Positions 11,069 to 24,700 of a stretch of DNA of 64,000 nucleotides are shown piece by piece. Location: positions 5,448,501-5,512,500 of the forward strand of contig CM067534.1 in NCBI GenBank assembly GCA_034509925.1, written 5' to 3'. The number at the start of each line of letters is the position of its first letter. The first letter of the stretch is position 1. The notes under the pieces are model-generated. The model worked only from the letters and a program-made list of their open reading frames with translations. It did no database searches and was not told the DNA's origin. Both the position numbers and the translations under genes were made by a program. Source of the DNA: Hirudinaria manillensis (lineage: Eukaryota > Annelida > Clitellata > Hirudinida > Hirudinidae).

Positions 11069-12763
11069 ATGGATAAGTCGTTGCAAGACATTGACGCTGA
11101 ATTTGTGAAAATGCACTTTGATTTAAAAGGTTAAGCAATTTTGGGGATTGGTAACTAAGTGGAATTTTAAAACTTTGAATTGGTCTACAGACAAACAAGA
11201 TGAGGTACAGAAAAAGACCTTTGTGAAATGGATTAATTCACTTTTGGTTCAGGCGAGTCGATGCTTCAGTTAATAGCTTTTCTAAAATATAAATTTCCCT
11301 AGCGTATGATGTTAAGACTCGTTTCAAGCGAAACTTACTTCCTTTAAAAGAGAATGCGATAGCTAAGATTCAGATGGCGACATGTATAAACTTTCGAAAA
11401 CATGATTTTAGATTGAACCGCCTTCGACGATATCTGATCTGTCAGAGGATCTTAGGGATGGCGTTGTTTTGCTGAATTTGTTGAAAGCATTAACAGGAGA
11501 AGCACTGGTAGAATGATAGCTTGTGTTCTCATTAAATCTAACGCTAAGATAAGTGTCTTTCATTTAGCAAATTGAAAAAGGTGATCGTTTTGGTCATGTA
11601 CAGAGAATACACTACATTAACAATGTTGGAAATGCTCTCCAGTTCCTGCATGATAAACAGGTTCAGTTCTTTTCATTTAAAATTATTGTTTGAAATGTAA
11701 TTTATTCTTTCTTCATTCAAATGCAAAGCATTTTTAACTAACAAATTAAGGTCAAAATGGTCAACATACATGCCGGTGATATTGTGGATGGAAGATTGTC
11801 CATCATAATGGGACTAATATGGACTCTCATTCTGCACTTCCAAGTATGATTTTCATGTGGTTGCAATTTTAGTGACTTTGCATGTGTAATTCAAAGTGGA
11901 TTGTTAATTTGTATTTTTGAACTTGATTGTTTCTTATGCCTATATCACTGACATTATATCAATCACTAATAACTGCTCTTTATTTTCACTTATTTGAATC
12001 TATATCTTAAAAATATTTTAGATTGAGGAATCAACAAAACATATTTGCAGTGGATTACTTGAGGAAAGTGATAAGTTGAGTGGATGGAGGGGTAAATCTG
12101 AGCCAAAAGTTGTTATGCTGAAGTGGGCTCAGAAGACAATCACAGAGTTAGATACATTTAATGAAGTATCCAAGTTGATGAATCCAATTCTTAAAATTAT
12201 TTGTTATTTCTTATCACCAGAAAATATGGCATCGAGGTAAAGGATTTTGGAGCCAGTTGGAGGAATGGAGTGGCATTCAATGCTCTGATTCACGATGTAA
12301 AACCTCACATGATTGACATGAGGGTGGTTGAGGCTAGCACACCGAGAGAGAATCTGGAAAGAGCTTTCAACACGGCCGAACAGCATCTTGGAATTCCGAG
12401 GCTGCTCGATCCCGAAGGTTTCACTTTTGAAACTCATTCTTTGGTCATTTTAATCCTGTTAAATATTAATATATAGTACATTATTTGTTCTCCCAATGAA
12501 TATTTGAGAAAATGAAATTGAGAAAAGACTTATAAGACACGATGAGTTTTTCAGATGTCGACGTGGACAGACCCGACGAGAAATCCATCATGACCTACGT
12601 CTCGAAGTTTGTTCAGAAGTTTCCTCAAAACCTCCAGAGTTGTGAGGGTAGCGGAACGAAGGAGATGGTCGATAAGCTTGCTCGGAAGATCGGGGAGTTG
12701 GACGGTTGGGTGAAGGCATCTATCGAAAGCATTCAGCACGAGGAGTCAGAGGACAATTTGCAG
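11069..12763 (+). other. Nesprin exons 1-8: paired CH actin-binding domain
   Basis: Exons 11069-11129, 11191-11252, 11412-11507, 11568-11660, 11751-11843, 12022-12146, 12221-12417 and 12555-12763. CH1 spans exons 2 to 5 or 6, and CH2 runs from KSEPKVVMLKWAQKTIT through exon 8. The linker between them (about 25 residues) is shorter than in vertebrate nesprins. The exon 2 donor is CAG|GCGAGT; only this position keeps the frame into IEPPSTISDL. Confidence 0.93.
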
Positions 12764-15700
12764 GTGCAAAGAATGTTTTTCCTCCTATGACTGTAATTTG
12801 TTCTTGACAATGTGATGACAATGTGCTGTAGGACATGGGCTCAAAGTTGAATACTCAGTCTGCTGTGTGCCAGTATTTGGCTTCTGAGGTGAACAAACTC
12901 AGCCAGAAAGTTCCTTATAACTTCCAAGTGGCTGCCCTCAGAGATCAGATGAGATACTTAATGGATCAGTTCAAAAGGGCAAAAGAAATGAAAGATGCAA
13001 GAATAAAAGCATTGCAAGATCTGAATTCGCTCCTTGAAAAGCACGACAACGACATGAAGATGTTCAAGAAGTGGGAACTCGATGGTACATACATTTTAAA
13101 TAAACTTGATGACATCACCCAACGAGGGGTTATGGACGTTCCACTGGAGGAGTTTGAGAGTTGGAAGGTGATTTCTGTCTTTTACAGGACAATTTAGTTG
13201 CTAATAGATGTATTATTTATAAATAATACCATTGTGATGCTCAGAGACATTTTATTATTATTATTATTATTATTATCATTATTATTATTATTATTATTAT
13301 TATTTTTATTGGAGTAATTAAAAGGAATTTAAATAATTTCCAAGGATCATGTCAGCAACAGCCTCATTAGTAACGTTTTAATGGAGAATTTGGAGACTTT
13401 GGACAATATTGAACTGCAACTCAACGATCACGAAAGATTGAAACATCAGATTTTAGAAGCTTTTTTATCCATAAAAGTAGGTTTTGTGCTTTGTTGATGT
13501 GATGACCATCTTGTTATTCATGTGTTACTCACACATAATAAGTACAAATTAATTATTATTTTATGATTAATTAATTAATAACATTTTAGGATAATTGTGG
13601 TTATTGGCCTTTCTTGCAAGTTTTGTGTTGAGTCATAAGAGTATTGTATATTGAGTAATAACACATAGAGAAGTACTTAATATCTCAATACTTTAATTTG
13701 ATACTTTGAAAGCATTCTTTGGTTGTCCACTTGCAACAATTTATTTGATTTATATTATATATAAAAGATTTATTTTTATTCTAAATTATTTGTAAACATG
13801 ACTTAGGAAATTAGAGAGAACTCACTTTACAAGATTTCAATGATTGAATACAACGTGGAGGAAGAAAATTGCATAAAATTGTTGAAAAAGATCAAAATTG
13901 ATTTCTTAGAAGTTGAAGATTTATTTAAATCTAAGAAGTTGTCTCATGAAAAATCCCTTCAAGCACTGGAGGTTTAAATTACAAAAACATATGAATTCAT
14001 TTTAATTGTCGGAATTCTTTTCTAACTTTTGTTGAAATCCGGCATTAAAGGTGGATGGCGAGTTGGTTCTTAGGTGTCAAGAGTCCCTGGATACGATGAC
14101 TTCGATCTGCGAAAGAAGTTTTGAAGGTTCGTTCAAGCATGAAATTGAGTCCCATTCAATGAAACTCCAAGATCTTGGAAGCAAGATCTCAGAATTGATC
14201 AGGAAGATCAAAAATGGAGCCCTTCTGTACGGCGATTATCTGGAGAGGTGTTTTGGTTTTGATACAAATTTGTTTTGCTAAAGTTTTTTATGATTTATAA
14301 TTTATATATGAATGTTTATTTCTAATTTGTTAATTTTTTTTTAAATTGTGGATGAAATGCAATTTTTCAGAAAGTTTCAAGTAGTGGAATGGGTTGACAA
14401 AGTTGAATCTTACGTTTGTCAGTTGAGAGAAGCAGATCCAGAATTGGAAGAGTACGAAACAATTCACAATGATTTCAAGGTAAATATTTAATGCTCTTTA
14501 TGAAACTCAAAATACATTTTTTACTCACTGATCTTAATGCCATGTCTTGCCATACAAAACATGACTGCCTAAGAATGTAACGGGTTTAGTCCAATGCAAC
14601 GACGAAATCCGATCATAAAATGGTTTTGCTTTTTAAATTTAAAATTTTTCAATTTAAGGAATTGATGGATGAAATTGGTCACCAGAAGGAAAACATCGAG
14701 GAATCTAAAGTTCTACTTCAGAACCTCGCCTTTAACACGGCCTGGTGCAGCAGGGTTGATGATGAAACAAATCTACTTTGTGATGTCATAAAAAGGTCAG
14801 CTTAGTTTTCTGTTGGCATACTGGTTGTTCATACTGGCTCGAATCTTTAAGGACTTCATATGCACGTGTAGATTAAGAAGACTTAACCTTTAGAAAAGAC
14901 TTCTTTTGTTGGAGAAATTATGTCGAATCTATCAATATAAAGTGGTACTTAGTTTAAAAAATGGTTCACTTGAAGTGAAGCAAATTACTAGTATTGATAT
15001 TATTATTATTATTATTATTATTATTTACCAGCTAAATGATAAACAATGTCCTAGCAGATTGGAGGATTTGTGCTCCACTTCTCAAGGAGCCATAAAGGCA
15101 TCGTCCATCTTTCTGGACTGCAGGATGCTTAAGGAGTCCATCAAAGAAAAAATGGAAGTCGTTGGAAGTCATTGCCTGCTCAATGACTTTGAAGAAACTT
15201 GTGATGACATCCAAGCAATCAAAAACACAATGGAACACTTTCAAGTGAGTTCATGTCTCGTATTTCTCTTCAATGAATTGTGATCCAATTCAATTGGAGG
15301 TGAATGACTAGAATGGATTTATGATTTATTTATTTATTTATGTGAGTTTTAAATGAATCAATTCTTGTGCATAATTGCATGATTTTAAGAATTGTTTTCT
15401 TTTGTTTGAAACTTATTTAATAGAAATCTGAAAAAATTTCTAGCTGCTCAAAATGCTGATGATATGGAATTAATAAGGATGAAATGGTTCTTAATAATAA
15501 TTACAATAATAAGTAAATAAATAAATTAATAATTGAACTTTATATCCCTAATGGAATGGTTTCATCCCGGCACATGTTTTAAGTTTGTAATAATAAAAGT
15601 TAATCGAAATTTTTCAACCAGAAATTTGAGTTATCCATTAGTGAAGTGGAGATGCTGATGGAGAAGGGATATGCATTGTTGAAGCATCCGGATGCGCACA

Positions 15701-18700
15701 AGTTTCTTGCGACGTTTCTCAAAGAATCTTTTAAATTCTGCTGCGACTTGAGAAATATTGCTCGTGACAAATTGGCCATCTTGAAGGTTTTAAAATATGG
15801 TTTTTAATGTTTTTAATGAGGTTTTTAAAAGTGGTTAATTAAAAGTTTATAATTGAAATGACAACACTTGTTTGTAGAATTCTCTTGAACTGTGGCAATC
15901 ATATGAAATCATTAAAAACAAAATAAGTAGGAGGTCCATGGAATTGTCATCAAACAAGTCCCAGCATTCGGATTATACGTCAGGAATGGAATCCTTGCTC
16001 GGAGAGTTGGATGAACTCGAGGAAGTAATCGAAAAGTTAGCAAAGTACATCAGTCGGAGGAAAAGTGCGGAGCTCTTTGGCGATCTCGAGTCTTCGAGGG
16101 ATGAACTCAAAAAGGAATTAGACTCCCTGAATGGAGGATTGAAAGCGGATGAGTTGGTAGCCAGGTTCAAAAGTGAGGTTTGTGGATTCAAGGAGCTCAT
16201 TGAAGAGTGGAAAGCAAGTCTTTCCAATGAAAGACTCAATGAAGATGTCAACATGGAAAGAATTCCACAACTGGTTGCCAGGACCCAAGTGAGATGGAAT
16301 TGGAAATTTGGAGATTTAAAATAAAAATTTGGATATTTTAAGACATTCAATAATTCTCAATTGAAACATATCCCATACATTTGGGTATATTTTAAGGTAA
16401 CATGGTATTATATGTCGTCTCGTTTTTATCCATTTTTTTTATGTTTATGTGTTATTAAATGTCATTTATCTTTTGAGGTGTATGGGGAATTGAATATTTA
16501 TAATTAAAAATAATTAAATAATTAAAAACTCATAATTAAATAATACATAATTTTAATTAAGACTGTGATGATTCAGACCCTGGTGAAAGAATTGACCACA
16601 GAAGGGTCCTCAAAGATCAGCTGTCTGAGTGAACTGCTAACAGAAATCAAAAACAACGAATACACGTCGAAAGGTGTTTACGAAGAATGCCTTTGTGCTT
16701 TCGAAGTGGTCGAGAATTCTTTCAGAGGATTTTGCACGGAGATGAAGGATCTGCATGAATGCACGGTTTCGGATGCCGACCACCTCACGAGGTGCGGCAA
16801 GATTATCGTCCAAGTTTCTCATTGGCTTCAATCAGAAAAGATGACTTTGGAAGGGTTCAGAGATATCTGCGAAGTTGAGAAGCAATTAGAAAGGGCTCTG
16901 GTAACTAAACAGACTAAATTACGAAATGAAATTGTTAAATTATTATCGTCATTAAATGATTATCATCATCTTTTGACACACATTTTTTGTTTTCGCAATC
17001 TTTAAGGACTCACGTTTGAGGCTTGAAAATCATCAGAATTCGATGACGGATGTTGAGTTGGAAGCGAGTCTCGTTTCAGAGAAGAATTCCATAAATTGTT
17101 TGGTTTACAAACTAAAGGATGAACTGGAAACGTTCAAAAGTAACATGGATGCAAGTTTCCAGACGCTGAGTGATTTGCTTGGCATGTGGCAAATGCACGA
17201 CGAGACCAGAAACCAAATCGCGTCAATGATTGGTTCACTTTCTGAGCGAATAGCGTCTTGTAAATCTTCTTTGAATCAGTTTTCTGCTGGTGTCATTGAC
17301 GGATCTTTGTCTGATACTTTAAAGGTTTGTTAATATATATATATGCATATAATTAATTTATTAATAACTATATTTTATTTTAGAGCCATCCATTTAGCTA
17401 TTTTAATTTCCTCCTCAGTCCTTTATCGTTTAAATGCTTAATAATCTAGTTTTTATTTCAGGTTGTGATGATTGACCTTCAAAAGATGGTTGATTCGAAT
17501 GAGCGATTGAAATCAATCACCGAGAAAATGCTGCCCAACACGACCGAGGAATTTCAGAAAGAAATGAGGCTGGAATCGACTCGTAACGAACAGATCCACG
17601 AATCTCTTTCGAATGAGGCTCTCGTTCAAATCAACCGGCTTCAAGAAATGAAAGAGCAGTTTGAAGGCTTCGTTGCTATTGTGGCTGATTGTCTCCACCA
17701 AGTTGAGGCTTTCAATGAAGAGCTGGAAATTCATGATTTTCTGAATGATGTCATTCTTGATGACCAACCAAGTTTGCAAGCAGCAGAGGTGCAGTGGAGA
17801 CATGTGATTCTTGTTAATTTTTAATTATATCCCATGTGATTTCATTTTATGTTAACATTAATGTATAATATTAATTTTAATATTAATGTAACGTTCCTTC
17901 ACATAATTTTTTTTTGGTTGATTTTTGCAGGCATAATTCACATAATCTGCTAATTTTTTTTCCCAGATTTTCTCAAACAAACTTGGAAACTTAAAGCAGT
18001 ATTTGGACGACATAAATGAGAAAAAAGAGTTGTTTGCACGTGCAGTCGGTGATGACGTGGAAGAGAACCTGCTAAAAATTGAAACTCACATTGGAAACGC
18101 CTCAGAATTAATGTCTAAAACGACTTCCTTTTGCAGATGTTTTGTCGAATACAAGGAGCTCATGAGATGCCTTAAAGTGTGTTTGGCAGAATTTGAAAGG
18201 AACTTGCTGACTGGAAGTGACAATAAAATTGACGGTGAAATTCTGATTCTTTTGGGGGATGGAAAGCAGAGAGAAGAATTAATGAAGAAGAAACTTTCAG
18301 AAATAAATACCTCGAGCAACGAATCCTCTGAATGCTCCTTAGAAGGTGAATTGGAGATTTCCAAGCTGACAGACAGATTTGAAAGCCTGAGAAGGATGTC
18401 TGCAGAGATACATGATGTTGAGCTGTTGCTGGAAACTTTGGAGAAAGATGTGCAAAATCAACGAGCATGCTTGCATGTTCAAGATGTTGTCGATGCTCCA
18501 GAGTCAATCAAAGTATTGATGGAAATTGTTGAAGGCACAGAAGCCAAGGGTAAAGATTACTTAACGAATATTGACAGAAAACTTATGGAGTTTGGCATAG
18601 GTTTTACGAGCAACATGAATTTTTTGGAACGGTTCCTTGAGAGATTTGAGAATTTAAAAGAATCTGTTGATGATTTACGTAAGAAATTGGAGGTCAAAGA

Positions 18701-21700
18701 TTTAAAACAGCAGGATTTACTTGAAAAGTTAGTGTCCTATGAAGATCTGATGAGTGAACTTGATATATGCCTCTCAACTCAATCTGAGAAGTCGATGATA
18801 TCCTTAGACGACATTCAGACCAAAGCAACTTCCTTACAAGTATTTCCTTTTTATTAATTTTTATTACTAAATGCTGTTGTTTCCTATTAACTTGTAATTT
18901 GATTGTAATAAACCAAAAGATGCAGCTGATCCAATTGAACAAATGCAAAGAATCGTTGGCTGCTGCTAATGAGGATGTCGTCCGATTTTCTGAAGATGAG
19001 AATCTAAAACTGTTCTCTAGATTCCTTTCCGTTTGTTCGACCAATTTCACCAACAGCATGGAAAAGAGTAATGCCATAGAAATGGTTTGAATGTGTTCCC
19101 CCTGTTTTTTTTTTTTAAATTTAATTTTAATTTCAACAAATAATAATAATAAATCTAAATCATAATATTTTATTGTAAGATTTTATGGACGTTTGTCAAT
19201 AGTATTTATGCCATGAAAAGTTAGCATGTATCAACACATTGTTGGTGTAAGACTATGTACTTGTTTTAGAAACTTTTGAATGAAATTGAGAATCTGAATG
19301 TTCTGAGAAAACATTACGATGGATTTGTGGAGAGAGTTGCCGCATTTTCCATGAAAATTGAGACTCTGATTGCAAGCATCCAGAAGTTCTTCAAGGAGGA
19401 TGGTCACATGGAAGATAACGTGTTCAGTCTGCAGGTAAATAAATAATTATGCATCTTTACTAAAACAAATAAATAAATAAATAGAAGTAATAATTTTTGA
19501 CTGTTTAATTTTGGAAACAATTAAAATTGTGTTCCTTAATTAGGAGGCTATATCTGGCTTGAAAACAGAGATTGTTGCCATGGATACATCTCCGGAATGT
19601 CGTGTTCAAGTTGAACTTTCGAGCCGTCAAGGAGTTGCAGTCGACTTCGTAGCATCTCAGAAAGAAAGGCTGTTGGAAGGATTGTTGAGAGCTGAGAATT
19701 TAATCGATTCTTTGTTATCGAGTGCAGACCAATGCCAGGAGAATATTGACGAAGATCAAATGGATTCAACAAGAAATGAGATGCAAACTGTGGAGGAATC
19801 ATTATCATCACTTACGGATGGAGAAGCAGTTACTGATGGTGATGAGATTGAAGAGATTCCAGAGAAACAAGAGGGTCTTTGGCAGGAGTTCTCTGCATCA
19901 TTGAACCTTGACCCTCCTGTCGGGGATTGCAATTCAGCAGACGTCGTAACAAGGGAACAGGAAAGCAGCTCCTTAAATGAAGAAAATTGTCATTTGAATC
20001 AAGAGAATCTAGAAACTGAAAATGATTTCGGGGCGACTCAAAGACTCTGGGAGTTTGTGTCGAGGGTGGAGCAGCAGTTGGAGCTGATGAGGACTCAAAA
20101 CATGAGAAGTTTGAACGAGGCTCAGCAAGTCATCGATGAGTTGATGCTCGAAGGAGAGAAAGAAGAGAAAGAAGAGCAGGAAGAGCAAGAAGGGCAGGAA
20201 GGCTTGCCTACAGGAAATTCCTCCTGCAAAGGTCAATTAATTCAGATGTGGAGGAGTAAGAAAGAAGAACTCAAGATGTTCATGAATCTTTATGGAGAAG
20301 AAATCAATAGGTCGAATTCACTGAGAAATCAATTGCTAGACTTCAAGTCTTGGTTGGAGGCAAGAGAAGGTTGTCATTCAGAACTCTGCTCAGGAATTGC
20401 CACCTGCCCGCAGCTCGAGTTCCTGGCAAAATCGAAAACTTTTGATTCACAATTGGATGAAAAAGCAAATTTCGTGAAGAATTTGTCCGGCCAACTAAAT
20501 TCTATTCCACATTTTGAAGAAAACGAGCAACTGTCGAGCGAGGGGAAAGCTCTCGTCGTACATTTTCATCGACTCAAAGACTCGACGACGGAAATGTTGG
20601 AGAATGCCACAAAATTAGCAGAAAAAATTCATGACTTTCAAATGAAAGAAAACAAAGTAATGGAATTAATGAATAACTTGAAATTAAAGATCTCGGAAGT
20701 GAAGAAGAAGGACAAGAGACTCGACGAGCAAATGATGGAAGTGATCGACATCGGTGTGGACCTGGATGTCATTCGGGCTCTTGTGGAACAAATGAACGAT
20801 TTCGATCGCAAGGACATTCCCGACATTGACTCGACCGACGTCGAAAAAACCATGAAAATTTTGAAGACGGACCTGGAACTGATCGACAGAAGACGGGAGG
20901 ATGTCGAAAACGAGCTGAACGAGAAGTCCGACCTTTACGTCGAGTGCCGCGTCGGATTGCAAGGATTGAAGAAGTGGATCGAAGAGAAAGAGTACCTCGT
21001 GTGGGATTTGAAAACCGGCCACGGTATAAGATGTCCAATTGATGACAACTTTGATGATGAAATGTCTGCTAAAGTGGAGTTTGTGGAAGAAATGAAGAGA
21101 AAAATGAATTCATTGAACCGTGAAGGTTTGAAGGAGGAGTTCAACACGTATTTGACTGAAATTGAGGCTCTGAAAGTAAATGCAGCTGACCTGTCTGCTC
21201 TAATGAGAGATCAGAGACTTGCAGAAGAAGAGTATTTCAATGGACTCCTGGAATTGAGAAACTGCTCTAACGAAATTGCAGCTGCTTTGGAAGGAGACAA
21301 AGAAAACAACATTCAAATGCTTCAAGTTTGTCATCATTATCATCGTCATTATTATGTTATATTTTAAAGTTTAAATTAAAAAATAGAAATTTACAGCTAC
21401 ACGATGTGATATAATAGTCGACATCAGTCTTACTATAATTTCGGGATGTAATTTGCCTCGTTTTTTGCAGTTTTCAGATTTAAACAGCGTTAATCTCGCC
21501 GACAAGTTAAGCAGTTTGGTCTCTTGCTCGTCCAAAGTTAAATTTATGCTTGAGAGATGCAATAGAAGGTCTAATAATAACAATGATGAAGGAGGACAAG
21601 AGATAGTTTCGAGTGATTGTCTCCATCTGGTGAGGTTACACGATTTTGAAGAAATGGAAAAGCTGTCGGACTACCTAGAGAGTTGGATTTTATTTCAGGT

Positions 21701-24700
21701 GATTAAAATGAAAATATCCTAAATTTAACAAAAATTATTTGGTTTAAATAAAATAATATTTTTTAATGGCAAAGAATAATTAAAATAAATGTCGTTGTTA
21801 TTGTTGTTGTTACTGTTAAAACAAAATTACTAACTTTGTTAATGGGCACCGTACTTTGTTATAGGAAGCAACAGAGAAATGTTGCATTGGTCTCAAGGAG
21901 ACAGAAGATGGTTTGCATCATTTGGCCAATGGCGTTGGTTCTCTCAACCCGCAACATTATTTGCAGGTATCTTTTGCTTGTTATTATTTACATTTTCTTT
22001 AGGTTATTATGAAGGCCTGCTGTTATTCATTGTTGTTTTAAATGTATTTTATTATTTATATTGTATTGCATTATTATATTGTAATATGATGATTATGTTA
22101 TATAATAGTGTATGTAATAAGATATTTTAATATGATAATTATGATTTATGATTTTATAAAGAATCTGATTCCATCAACATTGGACCACCAGGATAATCTG
22201 AACTTCTTAAAGACAACAAGTCAAAGATTGGAACCTGTTGCCTTGGCAACCACTTCTCACGAAGCAAAAGATCTTTGGCATGAAATCTTTGCTAATGAAA
22301 GGAAATTGGTCTCAACGATAATGCATTGGATATTATTGCTAGAGGTAGGCTGAATAATAATAATTAATAAATAATTAATAAACATTTAAAATAAAACATA
22401 AAAATTTAAATTTAATTAAGGATAACTGCTGCGGTGTTTTATGAATTATTTTGTGTCACTTTTGTTTAAATTATGAAATCATAATTTTTTCAAAAGTAAT
22501 TACCAAAAAAGGCAAAAAAGTACAGCGATTTGTTGTCTGCTTGCTATGGTGTAAGATGGCAGTTTCAAAGAATTGAGTGATCTTTATGTATTAAAAGATT
22601 ATAATATATTAATAATTGGTAAGATTTTAAAGTGATTTTAAAATTATAAAATAATATTACAGGAAGTTTCTGAGTCATGGAATGAATTCAATTCTCTTTA
22701 CAAAGAGATCTCAGAATTTCTGCACCCCACCAAAACAAACTTTGAATCTTTGAATATAAATGATGCTCATACACCTGGCCAAAGTCAAGTTAGTGCATAT
22801 ATGTTAATGTGTGTTAATATTATGCGTTCTAGCAAAACGTTAACCTAGTAAGTTAACATTCTGGCTTTGAAATGGTAATCAAATATAATAATAATCAAAA
22901 CATCAATGGTTATTTGTTGTACTGAATGTTAGTTGATTTGCTTATGAGATCTTTGGCATAATTTTGGGAAATTTGGGTAAATACATATTGATTATTAATC
23001 AGTTATTTTAGTTTATTAATGGTTAATGAATTAAATTACATTAAAATGCAAAATAATCATAATATCATGAAAAGGAGGTGGTTAAAAACTTCAATTTGAT
23101 GGGGAGGAAGCTTGCATCAATGATGGAGGCAGTCCTTAAGGTCATGACCTTTCTGGGAGGAAATGAGGCCGAGGTTAAGCTGGAAGCAGACGTGAAGGAA
23201 TTGAAAGAAGCCTTTGAAAAGTTTGTTTGCCATAATTAGTTAGCTAATAATTATTTATTATTTATTGATTATTATTTATTAATAATTATTTGTTAACAAA
23301 CAAACCTTTTAAATAAATTTAAACGTGCAGGGCGAGAATCAAAGCCGATCTCGAATTAATGAAATTAAACGAAACTGATGGAAACAGTTCAAGCGACGTC
23401 ATTGATGGAGTCACTTTGTTGCAAGGAAATGAATTGTTGGAGGTGAATTGATTGAGATGTTGTGACACATGAATATGAATTTGTAATTCCCAACCACATT
23501 TTCAATCAATTTTAATTAATTAAACATTATTAATTAAAACTTAATAGATGCTATTAACGACTGTTAACATCCTGCATTTAGAAGCAATTGAATTGCAACG
23601 AGTGAACTCGTACTGACCCGATCGAGTACGCCTCGTTGTCAGTACTTTGCATACTTTGCCTACTTTATCACCTTTAGCAAATGAAAATTTCGATGGCACA
23701 GTTCAGCGGTGCTTCTCCCGACGGTGATCACAAAACGTCTCCGTGCGACAGTTCATTCAACGACTTTCCGAGTTGCCTCGGCGAAAGTCGATCCTTCGGA
23801 AGTTCTGCCGACGAGTCCCCGATTTACACGGAAGAAGCGAGCACCATGGAAGAAGAGGAAGAAGAAGAAGTTACGGACGGACTCAATGATCTCCTAAAAC
23901 TTGTTAGAAACTTGAAGATGTCCCTGGTTTTCAACAGTCGTTCGTTTGACGTTCTGAGAGAGTCCGAGCCGTCCGTCGCAGAGGGGATGTCATCGTCTAT
24001 GACAGAACTTGGTGATAAACAACTCACTCTGAGCAACGCAATCTACTTGTTAGAGGCTGACACTCCAACACCATCGTCTTCCTCCTCATCATCCTCACCA
24101 GAACTGAATTCATCGTCGATTGCCAGGCTCGGTTCGATTTCTTCGTGCTACTCCAACTTCCTTCTTTTCTTGTCCTCCTGCTTCGAATCGTTTTCATTGC
24201 AACCAAAGAAATTTTATCAACAATTGGAGGATATTAGATACTCTGACGAGATTACAAAGAACTTGGAATATTTCAACGTCATACTGCCAATGGCTGTCGT
24301 TTTGAGACTCAAGAAAATAGCCGATTGGATGGATCCAACCTTTCACAAGTTCAAGAACGAAAGCTTTCTTGGACATTTAAAAGCCTTTTTCAGAAAGAAT
24401 TTTATGAAACCAGAGTCGATCGAGAAGCAGGAAATTGAAATCTCGAGTTCCGTTATTTCAAAGCAGGTTGTGTCTGCACTGCCGTCATTCGTGGCCGAGT
24501 TCAGATCCTTGCTTGGTTTCCATTTTTGCTTTCTGTCTTTTCTTCCTTTCTTCCCTCTGTTTTGCATGGCCTTCTTTTGTTCAAATATTCCTCTTTTTTT
24601 TATTAATTGTTTGGTTTTTCGTACTATTTTTGTATTTTCAAATTTTTAGTCAGAATAAAATAAATAGTCATTAGATAGAAAACTGTCATCGAGTGATTAA

